A stretch of DNA of 64,000 nt from the NCBI RefSeq assembly GCF_002934265.1, contig NZ_PTIX01000030.1, forward strand, positions 25,511 to 89,510. Direction: 5' to 3'. Shown here in pieces: positions 26,214 through 35,953 of this stretch (within the stretch, counting starts at the first letter, position 1; every line of letters begins with the position of its first letter). The translations under genes and the position numbers were made by a program. Source of the DNA: Actinokineospora auranticolor (GTDB lineage Bacteria; Actinomycetota; Actinomycetes; Mycobacteriales; Pseudonocardiaceae). Under the pieces are notes generated by a model. The model had not been told where the DNA came from. It did not search any database and worked only from the letters and a program-made list of their open reading frames with translations.

Positions 26214-27599
26214 CTAGGCGAAGTGCAGGTTGTCCTCGGTGAAGCCGGTGGCGATCGTCGCCTCCCCGTCCCACGGGGACGGGGTGATGCCGCGACCGTT
26301 GTGCCAGACCTTGACGTCACCGTTGGCCAGAACCGTGGCGATGTCATCCTTGCCGTCACCGTCGACGTTGGCGAAGAACAGGTTGTCCTTGCTGAAGCCA
26401 GTGGCGATCGTCGCCTCCCCGTCCCACGGGGACGGCGTGATACCGCGACCGTTGTGCCACACCTTCACGTCACCGTTGGGCATCACGGTGGCGATGTCAT
26501 CCTTGCCGTCACCGTCGATGTCGGCGAAGAACAGGTTGTCCTTGGCGAAACCAGTGGCGATCGTCGCCTCGCCATCCCACGGGGATGGGGTGATACCGCG
26601 ACCGTTGTGCCACACCTTCACATCACCGTTCGCCAGAACCGTGATGATGTCGTCCTTCCGGTCACCGTCGATGTCGGCGAAGAACAGGTTGTCCTTGGCG
26701 AAACCAGTGGCGATCGTCGCCTCCCCGTCCCACGGGGACGGCGTGATACCGCGACCGTTGTGCCACGCCTTCACATCACCATTCGCCAGAACAACCGCGA
26801 TGTCCTTGCGACCGTCACCATCCAAGTCCGGGCAGAACAGGTTGTCGTCGGCGAAACCGGTGGCGATGGTCGCCTCCGCGTCCCACGGCGAAGGAGTCAG
26901 ACCGCGACCGTTCCGCCACGCCTTCACATCACCGTTGGGCAGCACGGTCGCGATGTCGGCCTTGCTGTCCCCGGAGAGGGACGCGCCGGCGGGCAGCACG
27001 ACGTCATCAACGATGTTGTCGTAGCGGTAGGGCCGGTAGTCGGCCCCCGAACCGAAGTAGGGGTAGGGGACCACGTGGTGTTTGGCGCCGAGGCTGCCGT
27101 TCGGACCGGACTGCTCGTAGCCCCAGTAGCTGGTGCGGCTCGCGTCGACCCACTTCTCGAACAGCACCACGTGCCGGGTGTTGTTGTCGCCCAGGGCGTC
27201 GATGAGGGCGTCGCCCGGCTTGAGGTCGTTCTTCGGGATCACCGTGCCCAGGCCGGTGAGCCCGACGGTGTTGGTACCGCCGGTGCTCCCGGCGGGCACA
27301 CCCCAGGTCATCGACACGAAGCCCGAGCAGTCCTGGCGGTAGGTGCCGTACGGGGTCGGGTGGTGGGAGGTCTGGCTGTAGGGGACGCCGTTCCACGACG
27401 CCGCCCGGGCCAGCACCTCGCTCCGGGTGACTGTCGCCGTTGCCGCGAGCTGCGACTGGAGCGCGCCCGCGGCGCTGATGTTCGCCTCACCGCCACCGGA
27501 GACCACGTCCGGCTGGGCGTGAGCGAGGCCGCCGTTCGCGATTCCAGCCAGTACCGCGAGCAGGAGGCCGGACGTCGCCAGCTTCACCTTGGTCCTCAT
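26214..27599 (-). CDS. Secreted NlpC/P60-like protein with five VCBS/FG-GAP repeats
   Basis: 461 residues. Signal peptide about 1-29 (LATSGLLLAVLAGIANGGLAHA). A cysteine-peptidase-like domain, about 60-200, has the NlpC/P60 nucleophile segment GTYRQDCSGFVSMTWGVP and the histidine segment NTRHVVLFEKW. From about 215 to the end are five copies of a 51-residue repeat containing NGDVKVWHNGRGITPSPWDG and Ca-binding-type DxDGDG turns (IDGDGKDD); one copy has DIDGDRKDD with the loop glycine lost. Probably a cell-wall amidase or endopeptidase with a propeller-like binding module. A SARP-like operator lies upstream. Confidence 0.85.
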   Translation of the reverse strand: MRTKVKLATSGLLLAVLAGIANGGLAHAQPDVVSGGGEANISAAGALQSQLAATATVTRSEVLARAASWNGVPYSQTSHHPTPYGTYRQDCSGFVSMTWGVPAGSTGGTNTVGLTGLGTVIPKNDLKPGDALIDALGDNNTRHVVLFEKWVDASRTSYWGYEQSGPNGSLGAKHHVVPYPYFGSGADYRPYRYDNIVDDVVLPAGASLSGDSKADIATVLPNGDVKAWRNGRGLTPSPWDAEATIATGFADDNLFCPDLDGDGRKDIAVVLANGDVKAWHNGRGITPSPWDGEATIATGFAKDNLFFADIDGDRKDDIITVLANGDVKVWHNGRGITPSPWDGEATIATGFAKDNLFFADIDGDGKDDIATVMPNGDVKVWHNGRGITPSPWDGEATIATGFSKDNLFFANVDGDGKDDIATVLANGDVKVWHNGRGITPSPWDGEATIATGFTEDNLHFA

Positions 27600-27649
27600 C
27601 GGAGTGTCCCTTCGTTGTTCCCGCCGCCGTGCTCGGTGGCGTGGGGACA

Positions 27650-27692
27650 ACGTTGCCGGGGGACCCTCCAGAAAACCTCCACGATCCCTCCA
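27650..27692 (-). promoter_or_regulatory. SARP-type operator: three heptamers at 11-bp period before a -10-like box
   Basis: Read on the minus strand: TGGAGGG, four bases, TGGAGGT, four bases, TGGAGGG (27692-27686, 27681-27675, 27670-27664). Then eight bases and CAACGT (27655-27650) as a -10-like hexamer. Spacing of 11 bp between heptamers and about 8 bp to the -10 is exactly the pattern of SARP/AfsR-family regulators. The secreted NlpC/P60-VCBS gene starts about 50 bp further down. Confidence 0.65.
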
Positions 27693-27722
27693 GGTCCGGC
27701 CGCCACCGCGGCCGAAACCTGG
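27690..27722 (-). terminator. Hairpin after the ABC importer operon
   Basis: CCAGGT and ACCTGG pair across an inner CGGCCG/CGGCCG stem. It lies just after the stop codon of the importer ATPase (27737-27739) and overlaps the outermost heptamer of the SARP-type site by three bases. No T-run. Confidence 0.5.
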
Positions 27723-27736
27723 AGAAAACCTGTAGC

Positions 27737-29353
27737 TCAGCCAAGGGGGACGCGGTCCGCTCCCGGAATCGCGGCGAGCAGCTCGGCGGTGTAGGGGTGG
27801 GCGGGCGCGGCGAGCACCCGGTCCGCTTGCCCCGATTCCACGGCCCGACCGTGGCGCATGACCAGCACCTGGTCGGCGATCTCGCGCACGACCGCGAGGT
27901 CGTGGGTGATGAACAGGTAGGTCAGCCCGTGCTCGCTTTGCAGTCGTACCAGCAGCTCCAGGATCTGCGCCTGGACCGAGACGTCGAGCGCGGAGACCGG
28001 CTCGTCGCACACCACCAGGTCGGGGCGCAGTGCCAGGGCGCGCGCGATCGCCACGCGTTGGCGTTGTCCGCCCGACAGTTCGGCGGGCTTGCGCGCCAGG
28101 GTGGACACTGGGAGCGCCACCTGGTCCAGCAGTTCGGCCGCCCGTGCGCGGCGACCGGCCCGACTGTCGACCTTGAAGGCGCGCAGCGGTTCGGTGACGA
28201 CCTCCTCGACGCTGAAGCGCGGGTTCAGGGACGCGTAGGGGTTCTGGTACACCAACTGGAACCGGCGCCGCAGCGCGCGGAGGCGACTGTCGCCCATTGT
28301 GGACAATTCGTGGCCGTCGAAGGTGACCGTGCCCGCGGTCGGGGCCTCCAGTCCCACCACCATCCGCGCGGTCGTGGTCTTGCCCGAACCCGACTCGCCG
28401 ACCAGCGCCAGCGTGCGCCCCCGGGTCAGGGTGAAGGAGACGTCGTCGACGGCGCGGACCTCGCGCGGCCCCGTCCGGTTTCGACCCAGCGTGAATGTCT
28501 TGCGCAAACCCTTGACTTCCACCAGGACCTCCGGTCCCGGCTCGCGGCGCGGGCGCAGTGGTTCCCGTGCCAGGCTCGGCGCCGCCGCGAGGAGCGCGCG
28601 GGTGTAGGGCTGGGTGGGGGCGTCGAGCACCGCGGCCGTGGGTCCCTGTTCCACGACCTCGCCTTCCGACATCACCACGACGTGGGACGCGCGGTCGGCG
28701 GCGATGCCGAGGTCGTGGGTGATGAGCAGGACCGCGGTACCCGACTCCGCCGCCAGGTGGGCCAGGTGGTCGAGGATCTCGCGCTGCACGGTCACGTCCA
28801 GCGCGCTGGTCGGCTCGTCCGCGATGATCAGCCTCGGCTCCCCCGCCAGCGCGATGGCGATGAGCACGCGCTGCCGCAGTCCCCCGGACAGCTCGTGCGG
28901 GTACTGGCGCGCCCGCGCCGCCGCCTCCGCGATACCCGCGCGGCCCAGCAGCGCCACGGCCAGTTCGGGGGCCGTGCGCCGGGTCGCCAGTCCGTGGATC
29001 AGCAGGACTTCCGCGACCTGCTCCCCCACCCGCTTCACCGGGTCCAACGACACCGTCGGGTCCTGCGGCACCAGGGCGATGCCCGCGCCGCGCACCGACC
29101 GCCACTGCTTCTCCCCCAGCCGCGTCAGGTCGCGGCCGTCGAAGCGCACCGCGCCCGCCTCGATCCGGCCGCCGCGCGGCAGCAGGCCGATGGCCGCGTG
29201 GGCGGTGGTGCTCTTGCCCGACCCGGACTCGCCGACCACGGCCACGATCTGTCCACTCTCGACGGTGAGCGAGGCCGACCGCACGGCGCGGACGACACCG
29301 GTCCGGGTGTGGTAGGACACCGCCAGGTCGCGGATCTCCAGCAGTGCGCTCAC
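27737..29353 (-). CDS. Peptide/nickel-type ABC importer, fused double ATPase
   Basis: 538 residues with two complete ABC cassettes in tandem (DppD and DppF-like). First: Walker [10 protein letters not shown], signature LSGGLRQR, Walker [13 protein letters not shown]. Second: [29 protein letters not shown]. Both have the oligopeptide-type C-terminal extension ([26 protein letters not shown]). GTG 29353 overlaps the stop of the upstream permease gene (GTGA). Last gene of the operon. Confidence 0.93.
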   Translation of the reverse strand: MSALLEIRDLAVSYHTRTGVVRAVRSASLTVESGQIVAVVGESGSGKSTTAHAAIGLLPRGGRIEAGAVRFDGRDLTRLGEKQWRSVRGAGIALVPQDPTVSLDPVKRVGEQVAEVLLIHGLATRRTAPELAVALLGRAGIAEAAARARQYPHELSGGLRQRVLIAIALAGEPRLIIADEPTSALDVTVQREILDHLAHLAAESGTAVLLITHDLGIAADRASHVVVMSEGEVVEQGPTAAVLDAPTQPYTRALLAAAPSLAREPLRPRREPGPEVLVEVKGLRKTFTLGRNRTGPREVRAVDDVSFTLTRGRTLALVGESGSGKTTTARMVVGLEAPTAGTVTFDGHELSTMGDSRLRALRRRFQLVYQNPYASLNPRFSVEEVVTEPLRAFKVDSRAGRRARAAELLDQVALPVSTLARKPAELSGGQRQRVAIARALALRPDLVVCDEPVSALDVSVQAQILELLVRLQSEHGLTYLFITHDLAVVREIADQVLVMRHGRAVESGQADRVLAAPAHPYTAELLAAIPGADRVPLG

Positions 29354-30177
29354 GCCTCGCCCCGTTCGTCCAGCGCCCGGGACACGCGGTTGGTGGCCAG
29401 CACGACCGCGGCCACCGTCAGTCCCGGGAACGTCGTCATCCACCACGCGGTGGCCAGGAAACCGCGACCACCCGCCACCAGCGAACCCCACTCCGGCGTC
29501 GGCGGTGTCGCGCCGAACCCGAGGAAGCTCAACGCGGACACCTCCAGCACCGCCACGCCCAGCGTGACGGTGGCCAGCACCAGCACCGGTCCCAGCGAGT
29601 TCGGCAGCACGTGCCTGCCCAGCACGCCGCGCCACCGCACGCCGGAAGCCCGCGCGGCCTCCACGAACACACCGGTCCGCACGCGCAGCACCTCGGACCG
29701 CATCAGGCGGGCGAAGACCGCCAGGTTCGACACACCGACCGCGATGGCCACGTTCGTGGTGCCGAAGCCGAGCGCGGTGACCAGCGCGAGCGACAGCAGG
29801 ATCGACGGCACGGCCTGCAACACGTCCACGAACCGCATGACCAGCGAGTCCAACCAGCCGCCGCGGAAGCCCGCGAGCAGCCCCAGCGCCGACCCCGCGA
29901 CCAGCGACACCAGCACGGCCAACAGCGTGGCCCACAACGACAGCGCGGCGCCGTGCACGACCCGGGCGAACACGTCGCGCCCGGTCTCGTCCGTGCCGAA
30001 CAGGTGGGCCGCGCCCGGCCCCCGCAGCCGCTCGGCGGGCACACCGGCGATCGGGTCCTGGTCGGTGAACAGGCCAGGCGCGACGGCGGCGAGGAGGGCG
30101 AACACCAGGACGGCGTAGGAGACCAGCAACCCGGGGCTGCGCACCAGGGTTCGCGTCCGCGTGCGCGTGTCAGGCAC
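29350..30177 (-). CDS. Peptide/nickel-type ABC importer permease (DppC/OppC type)
   Basis: 275 residues, six predicted helices; signature EAARASGVRWRGVLGRHVLPNS (the coupling EAA loop). An N-terminal hydrophobic stretch (GLLVSYAVLVFALLAAVAPG) is followed by HLFGTDETGRDVFARV, the DppC-type motif. GTG 30177 overlaps the upstream permease by eight bases. Confidence 0.93.
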   Translation of the reverse strand: MPDTRTRTRTLVRSPGLLVSYAVLVFALLAAVAPGLFTDQDPIAGVPAERLRGPGAAHLFGTDETGRDVFARVVHGAALSLWATLLAVLVSLVAGSALGLLAGFRGGWLDSLVMRFVDVLQAVPSILLSLALVTALGFGTTNVAIAVGVSNLAVFARLMRSEVLRVRTGVFVEAARASGVRWRGVLGRHVLPNSLGPVLVLATVTLGVAVLEVSALSFLGFGATPPTPEWGSLVAGGRGFLATAWWMTTFPGLTVAAVVLATNRVSRALDERGEA

Positions 30178-31138
30178 CGGCGGCCACCGCCTTCCGCGTG
30201 ACCCGGCCCGCGAGCCGGGGGTCGAGCAGCGGGTAGATCAGGTCGACGACGAGGTTGATGGTGACGAAGAAGAACGCGGAGAGCACGATCACCGCCTGCA
30301 CCACCGGGATGTCCTGCGAGTTGACGGCGAACGCGGTGAGCCTGCCGATCCCGTCGCGGGAGAACAGCGTCTCGGTCACCACCGTGCCCGCCAGCAGGTT
30401 GCCCGCCACCACACCGACCAGTGTGAGCGCGGGCAGCGCCGCGTTGCGCAGCGCGTGTCCGAAGTGGACCCGAGCCCGGCTCGCCCCCTTCGCCAGGACG
30501 ATCTCCACGTACGGCTCGGCGAGCTGCGTGCGCAGGCTCTTGGCCAGCACCTGCCCGATGATCGCGCCCGTCGGCAGCCCGATGGTGATCCCGGGCAGGA
30601 TCAGCGCCGCGAACCCGTCCGTGCCCAGCGCGGGCAGCAGCCGCAGCTGGAACGAGAAGATCTGGATCAGCACCAGCCCGACCCAGAACTGCGGCAACGA
30701 GACGCCCAGCGGCGGCAGGGACAGCAGCAGGTTCCCCAGCCAGCGGTGCCGGGTGTAGGTGCCGAGGACGGCGAGACCGCCGCCGAACAGCACCGCCAGC
30801 ACGAGCCCGGCGGCGGCGATCTCCAGCGTCGACGGGAGCGCGTCGAACACCAGGCCCGTGGCGTCGTCACCGGTCATGACCGACTTGCCGAAATCACCGT
30901 GGGTCGCGGCCCACAACCGCTTGCCGTACTGCACGACCAGCGGGTCGTCCAGTCCGTACTCGGCGCGGACCGCGGCCACTTCGGCGGGGGTGGCGGTGAT
31001 CCCGCCCTCGGCGGCGCCGAGCCGGTTGAGCGCGGCGTCGCCGGGGAGCAGGTAGAGGATCACGAAGGACAGCGTGAACGCGGCCCAGATCACCGCCACC
31101 GCCTGGAGCAGGCGGCGGGTCACCCCCGCCGCCCTCAC
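30170..31138 (-). CDS. Peptide/nickel-type ABC importer permease (DppB/OppB type)
   Basis: 322 residues; the N-terminal helix ending in LYLLPGDAALNRLG, then YGLDDPLVVQYGKRL and the EAA-loop region (YVEIVLAKGASRARVHFGHA). The GTG at 31138 overlaps the binding-protein stop (GTGA) as in the other junctions; a second GTG five codons in (31123) is possible. Confidence 0.92.
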   Translation of the reverse strand: MRAAGVTRRLLQAVAVIWAAFTLSFVILYLLPGDAALNRLGAAEGGITATPAEVAAVRAEYGLDDPLVVQYGKRLWAATHGDFGKSVMTGDDATGLVFDALPSTLEIAAAGLVLAVLFGGGLAVLGTYTRHRWLGNLLLSLPPLGVSLPQFWVGLVLIQIFSFQLRLLPALGTDGFAALILPGITIGLPTGAIIGQVLAKSLRTQLAEPYVEIVLAKGASRARVHFGHALRNAALPALTLVGVVAGNLLAGTVVTETLFSRDGIGRLTAFAVNSQDIPVVQAVIVLSAFFFVTINLVVDLIYPLLDPRLAGRVTRKAVAAGA

Positions 31139-32748
31139 TCCGCGACCCAGGCGTCGTAGAGCCGCAGCCGGGAGGACGCCTCGAACTCGAGCGCGTGCGC
31201 CTTGGGCCCGAGCCCCCACACCTGGGTCAGCTCGAACACCGGGATCGAGTAGCCCTGCTCGACGATGATCCGCTGCGCCTCGGCGGCGGCGGGCTCGCGC
31301 ACCGCGCGGTCGGTGGTGGCCGCCTGCTTCTCCAGCGCCGCGTCGAGCGGGTTGCCCGCGGTCAACTTGCTGCGGTTGCCCGCCTTGGTGGAGTACGTCT
31401 GGCGCAGGATGTCCGGGTCGGCGCGGGTGACGTTGAACCAGATGAAGTCGTACTCGCCGCTGAGCTGGATCTGGGTGCTCTCGGCGGTGGTCTTCAGCTC
31501 GATGCGCAGGTCGAACCCGATCTTGCGCAGCTGCTGCTGGATCAGCTCCAATGCGCTCTGGTTCTGGTTGAACACCGCGGAGAACACCACGGCGGCCGAC
31601 AGCCGCTGCCCGTCCTTGACCCGGATGCCGTCCGGCCCCGGCCGCCACCCCGCGGCGTCCAGCAACGCGCCCGCGCCCGCCGGGTCGTAGGCCAGCAGGC
31701 CCGCGAGGTCGGTGTGCAGCGGTGTGGCGGAGCCCAGGACGCTCGTGGCGGCCTTGTAGTTCTTGGTGAGGACGGTGTCGACGACCTCTTGGCGGTTGAC
31801 GCCCTTGGCGACCGCCTGCCGCACCTTGGGGTCGGTCAGCACGCCGCGCGTGGTGTTGGCGGTGAGGTTGAAGACGATGCCGGGGTTGGGGCGCACGGGT
31901 TCGGTGAAGCCGTTGCCCGCGAACTGCGGCTCGTCGACCGGCTGCACGTCGGTGATCGCGTCGAGCTGGCCGCTGGCCAGCGACCCGCTGCGCACCCCGG
32001 GTTCGGGCACGATCCGGTACTCGACGCGGTCGAGGTAGGCCTCGCCGGTGTGCTTCCACAGCGGCGAACCCCAGTTGTAGCCCTTGCGCTTGACGAGCAC
32101 GACCTGCTGGTTCTGCTTGTAGCTCTCGAAGACGAACGGGCCGGAGCCGATCAGCCCGTCGCCCTGGCAGCGCTGCTCCGGGGTCTTGTTGTACGCAGCG
32201 GGTGCCAGGACGCCGAGCGTCATCGTCGAGGACGCCTGGAGGAACTGGGCGCTGGGTGCGGTGAAGTCGATGCGCACGGTCCGCGGGTCGACGACCGTGG
32301 AACCCCTGTAGGCGGCCAGGTATCCCGCCACGAGCGCGGCCTTGGGGCCCAGCGCCCTGGCGCCGTCGAAGCTCGCCTTGACCGCTGCGGCGTCGACCGG
32401 TGTGCCGTCGGAGAAGGTGGCGCCGTCGCGGAGGTGGAAGGTGAACGCGGTGGAGTCCGCGTTGACCTCCCAGCGCTCGGCCAACCACGGCTTGATGGCG
32501 CCGTCCGCCGGGTCCTGGTCGGTCAGCGAGTCGACGAGCTGGCGGCTGACGTTGAGGGACGCGTTGGTGCCCCACTGCTGCGGGTCGACGCAGTCCGGGT
32601 TGGACGAGATGCCGAGCCGGAGCGTGCCGCCCACGCGGGGTGTCCCCGCGTCGCCCCCACCACCCGCGGTGGCCTGCGCCCCGCAACCGGTGAGCAGGAC
32701 CAAGGCCAGAGCGCCGAATCCGAGTGTACGTACGGGACGAGTTACCAC
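31135..32748 (-). CDS. ABC importer substrate-binding lipoprotein (family 5)
   Basis: 537 residues starting at GTG 32748, with AGGAGG seven bases before it. A lipoprotein signal (TLGFGALALVLLTGC, lipobox LTGC) is followed by the family 5 binding-protein fold (RVGGTLRLGISSNPD, DGATFSDGTPVDAAAVKASF, SGPFVFESYKQNQQVVLVKR). First gene of a four-gene operon. The ligand may be peptide, nickel or another small molecule; nothing fixes it. Confidence 0.92.
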   Translation of the reverse strand: MVTRPVRTLGFGALALVLLTGCGAQATAGGGGDAGTPRVGGTLRLGISSNPDCVDPQQWGTNASLNVSRQLVDSLTDQDPADGAIKPWLAERWEVNADSTAFTFHLRDGATFSDGTPVDAAAVKASFDGARALGPKAALVAGYLAAYRGSTVVDPRTVRIDFTAPSAQFLQASSTMTLGVLAPAAYNKTPEQRCQGDGLIGSGPFVFESYKQNQQVVLVKRKGYNWGSPLWKHTGEAYLDRVEYRIVPEPGVRSGSLASGQLDAITDVQPVDEPQFAGNGFTEPVRPNPGIVFNLTANTTRGVLTDPKVRQAVAKGVNRQEVVDTVLTKNYKAATSVLGSATPLHTDLAGLLAYDPAGAGALLDAAGWRPGPDGIRVKDGQRLSAAVVFSAVFNQNQSALELIQQQLRKIGFDLRIELKTTAESTQIQLSGEYDFIWFNVTRADPDILRQTYSTKAGNRSKLTAGNPLDAALEKQAATTDRAVREPAAAEAQRIIVEQGYSIPVFELTQVWGLGPKAHALEFEASSRLRLYDAWVAE

Positions 32749-32936
32749 GACCGAGCCTCCTGCGTGCCTGCGAACCTCGCGCTTCACGCTAACGGCTGAT
32801 CCCCGGCCCACCTGCGCGTCTCACAGTGTGGATGAGATCCTGGTATTCCCCTTGCGGGGGAACAACTCCGACACTCCCAGATACTCGGACCAGCTTCTCA
32901 CATCGCGGAACATGCCAGGTTCTCGACACGGGGGCG

Positions 32937-32962
32937 GCTCCGGGCCCGCGCGGGCCCGGAGC
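32937..32962. terminator. 12-bp GC-rich stem between MFS gene and ABC operon
   Basis: GCTCCGGGCCCG and CGGGCCCGGAGC pair perfectly around a CG dinucleotide. It lies ten bases beyond the MFS stop (32972), before the start of the importer operon, and probably ends MFS transcription. No T-run. Confidence 0.65.
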
Positions 32963-32971
32963 ACGACGGCC

Positions 32972-34273
32972 TCAGCCCACCGGCACGCGGTCGACCGGTG
33001 TCCCCGGCGCGCGGCGGCGGTCCAGCGCACCGGACCAGAGCGCGGCGGCCAACCCGAGCACCGAGAGCCCGGCGCCGACCAGGTTCGGCGCCCGCCAGCC
33101 GAGGCCCGCGTCCACGACCACCCCGCCGAGCCACGCCCCCAGCGCGTTGCCCAGGTTGAACGCGGCGATGTTGGCCGCCGACGCCAGCGCGGGCGCGCCG
33201 TCGGCGGCGCGCATGACGCGCATCTGCAACGCGGGCACCGTGGCGAACCCCACCGTCCCGAGTAGAGCGATGGTCACCGCGGCGGTGAACGGCGCGCCGA
33301 CGGTGACGGCGAACAGGACGAGGACGACCGCGAGCAGCCCCAGCGTCGCGTACGTGGTCGGCAGCAGCGCGCGGTCGGCGGCGCGACCGCCGAGCACGTT
33401 GCCCACGCAGGACCCGACGCCGAACAGGACCAGCAGCCAGCCGACCGCACCGGCGCCGAACCCGGACACCTCGGTCATCATCGGCGCCAGGTAGGTGAAC
33501 GCGGCGAACACGCCGCCGAAGCCGAAGGTCGTGACCGCCAGCGCCAACCACACGGCCGGGCGGCGGAAGACGGCGAGTTCCCTGCGCAGCCCGGTTTCCG
33601 GCCGGGGTTGGCGCGGCACCAGCAGCGCGACCCCGAGCACACCGACGACCCCCAGCGCCGACACGGCCCAGAACGTGGACCGCCAACCCAGGTGCTGGCC
33701 GAGCAGGGTGCCCATCGGCACCCCCAGCACGTTGGCCGCGGTCAACCCGCTGAACATCAGCGCGATGGCCGCCGCCTGCCGGTGCGGCGCCACCACCGCG
33801 GCGGCCACCACCGACCCGATCCCGAAGAACGCGCCGTGGCACAGGGCGGCCACCGCGCGGCCGACCATGAGCACGGGGTAGTCCGCGGCCACCGCGCACA
33901 CGACGTTGCCGAGGATGAACACCACCATCAACCCGACCAGCAAGGCCTTGCGCGGCAACCGCGCCCCCAACGCGGTCACCAACGGCGCCCCCACCACGAC
34001 ACTGAGCGCGTAGCCGGAGACCAAGAGTCCCGCCGACGGAATGCTGACCCCGAGGTCCAAGGCCACATCGGGCAGTAGCCCGACGATGACGAACTCGGTG
34101 GTCCCGATCCCGAACGCCCCGATCGCCAGCGCTAGCAGAGCAGCCGACAGCGTCCTCTGCCCCGGCTCCGCCGGGGCGGCGGGATCGCCCGTCAGCCGAT
34201 CTCTTCCCTCCCGATTCGGCGCGATCTCACGGTGTTTCCTGCCTCGGCGCGGCCGAGGCCATGTCACAGCCAT
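32972..34273 (-). CDS. MFS transporter, DHA1 (sugar/arabinose efflux-like) type
   Basis: 433 residues from ATG 34273; the start is uncertain because no good Shine-Dalgarno precedes it and the first helix begins only near residue 45. Twelve predicted helices. It has the family motif ALGARLPRKALLVGLM after helix 2 and GTTEFVIVGLLPDVALDLGV in helix 1, typical of DHA1 exporters. Divergent from a second MFS gene 179 bp away, with an inverted repeat between. Confidence 0.88.
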   Translation of the reverse strand: MAVTWPRPRRGRKHREIAPNREGRDRLTGDPAAPAEPGQRTLSAALLALAIGAFGIGTTEFVIVGLLPDVALDLGVSIPSAGLLVSGYALSVVVGAPLVTALGARLPRKALLVGLMVVFILGNVVCAVAADYPVLMVGRAVAALCHGAFFGIGSVVAAAVVAPHRQAAAIALMFSGLTAANVLGVPMGTLLGQHLGWRSTFWAVSALGVVGVLGVALLVPRQPRPETGLRRELAVFRRPAVWLALAVTTFGFGGVFAAFTYLAPMMTEVSGFGAGAVGWLLVLFGVGSCVGNVLGGRAADRALLPTTYATLGLLAVVLVLFAVTVGAPFTAAVTIALLGTVGFATVPALQMRVMRAADGAPALASAANIAAFNLGNALGAWLGGVVVDAGLGWRAPNLVGAGLSVLGLAAALWSGALDRRRAPGTPVDRVPVG

Positions 34274-34334
34274 GCCCACATGCTGTCCGCGCGACGGCGA
34301 CGGGTGCCTGTCCCTGCCGGTACCAGGCACGCCA

Positions 34335-34360
34335 GTGCCAGGCAGGCAGGAGCCTGGCAC
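34335..34360 (+). promoter_or_regulatory. 9-bp inverted repeat between two divergent MFS genes
   Basis: GTGCCAGGC, eight bases, GCCTGGCAC. Related half sites flank it (CCAGGCAC at 34323-34330, GGCCAGGC and TGCCAGG downstream). In a 179-bp divergent promoter region, so an operator that could switch both exporters. No regulator gene is adjacent. Confidence 0.55.
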
Positions 34361-34452
34361 CCGTGGGGCCAGGCGGGGTGGGGTGCTGGCTGCCAGGTGG
34401 GCGCGGGGTGATCGTCGGTGCCGACGGATCGCTCCCCGGAAAGGACACCCCC

Positions 34453-35844
34453 ATGGTCTCGGTCGTGCCTACCACGACACGGCGGCGGCTGGTACTCGTC
34501 GTGCTGCTCACCGCCGGTTTCACGCTCGCGGTCGACTTCTCCATCCTCAACGTGGCGCTGCCCGCCATCGGCGCCGACGTCGGGTTCACCCTCGACGGGC
34601 TCCAGTGGGTGGCGACGGCGTTCGCCCTGTGCGCGGCCGGGTTCACCCCGCTGTTCGGTCGGCTGGCGGACCTGCTGGGCCGACGGCGGCTGTTCCTGTC
34701 GGGCATGGCGCTGCTGGGCACCGGTTCGCTCGTCGGCGGCCTGGCCACGTCCCCGACCGCGCTGCTGGCCGCCCGGGTCGCGCAAGGCCTGGCCGCCGCG
34801 GCGGTCACCCCGGCGGCGTTGTCGCTGCTGACCACCACCTTCCCCGAGGGCGCCGAACGCGACCGGGCACTGGGACTCAACGGCGCCCTGATGGCCGCCG
34901 GGTTCACCACCGGCGCGGTGTTGGGCGGGCTGCTCACGGACCTGCTGAGCTGGCGGTGGGCGCTCTTCCTCAACGTCCCCATCGCGGCGGCGGTGCTCCT
35001 GGCGGCACCGTGGGTGCCGGCGGGCACGCGTTCCGGCGCGCGGCCCCGGCTGGACGTGCCGGGCGCGATCACCGTCACGCTCGGCCTGCTCGCGCTGGTG
35101 TTCGGCCTGACGACGGCGGGTGGGCGCGGCTGGGCCGACCCGACCGCGCTGGTCGCGCTGGTGCTGGGCGCGGCGCTGCTGGGACTGTTCCCGGTGGTCG
35201 AGCGCCGGGTGGCCGAGCCGCTGGTACCGGTGTCGTTCCTGCGTCGACGGACGGTCGGCTGGGGCAACCTGGCGGGCCTGCTGGCGTTCGCCACTGAGAC
35301 ATCCCTCGTGTTCCTGCTGACGCTCTACCTGCAGGAGGTACTGGGCTTCAGCCCACTGGCCGCGGGCCTGTCCTTCGCCGCCCTCGGCGTCGGCACGGTC
35401 CTGGGCGGCGCGCTGGCGCCACGCGTGATCGCCCGCCTCGGCGCCACCCGCGCGATCGTCGTGGGGCTGAGCGCCCAGGCGGCGGCGACTCTGCCGCTGG
35501 TGCTGCTGGGCCCGACGACCGCGATGGTGGTCCCGCTGCTGGTCGCCACCTTCGCGGGCGGCGTGGCCAACCTGGTGGCGATCGTGGGGTTCATGACGAC
35601 CGCGACGTCCGGCCTGCCCGACCACGAGCAGGGCCTGGCCACCGGGTTGGCGACCACCAGCCAGCAGGTCGGCATCACCCTCGGCATCCCGGTGATGAGC
35701 GCGGTCGTCACCGCGAACGTCCACAGCTCGGGCGCCGAGACCGCGGCCACCGTGCTTTCCGGTGTCACCGCGGCGATCCGGGTCAACGCCCTGCTCGCGG
35801 CGGCAACGGCGGTCGTGGTCGGCTCGGCCCTCCGGCGACGGTGA
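34453..35844 (+). CDS. MFS transporter, DHA2 (EmrB/QacA) type
   Basis: 463 residues. Motif DFSILNVALPAIGADVGF in helix 1, then QWVATAFALCAAGFTPLFGR and LADLLGRRRLFLSGM after helix 2, as in drug:H+ antiporters. About 14 helices. ATG 34453 is the likely start, with AAGGAC some eight bases upstream. Probably exports a toxic or signalling compound. Confidence 0.9.
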   Translation: MVSVVPTTTRRRLVLVVLLTAGFTLAVDFSILNVALPAIGADVGFTLDGLQWVATAFALCAAGFTPLFGRLADLLGRRRLFLSGMALLGTGSLVGGLATSPTALLAARVAQGLAAAAVTPAALSLLTTTFPEGAERDRALGLNGALMAAGFTTGAVLGGLLTDLLSWRWALFLNVPIAAAVLLAAPWVPAGTRSGARPRLDVPGAITVTLGLLALVFGLTTAGGRGWADPTALVALVLGAALLGLFPVVERRVAEPLVPVSFLRRRTVGWGNLAGLLAFATETSLVFLLTLYLQEVLGFSPLAAGLSFAALGVGTVLGGALAPRVIARLGATRAIVVGLSAQAAATLPLVLLGPTTAMVVPLLVATFAGGVANLVAIVGFMTTATSGLPDHEQGLATGLATTSQQVGITLGIPVMSAVVTANVHSSGAETAATVLSGVTAAIRVNALLAAATAVVVGSALRRR

Positions 35845-35953
35845 TCCACGGCTCGCGGTCCCGGCGCCCAAAGGGCGTTCGGGGATCCATGGGGGAACTG
35901 TTGGGTGGTATCCCCGATGCCGCCAACGGGTCCCCGGCAATAGCGTGCGGCAC

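Noticed and set aside
26214..29105. A 963-codon frame fusing ABC ATPase DNA to the NlpC/P60-VCBS protein.
   Set aside because: The upstream 500 codons are out of frame with the ATPase; the signal peptide ATG at 27599 is the real start.
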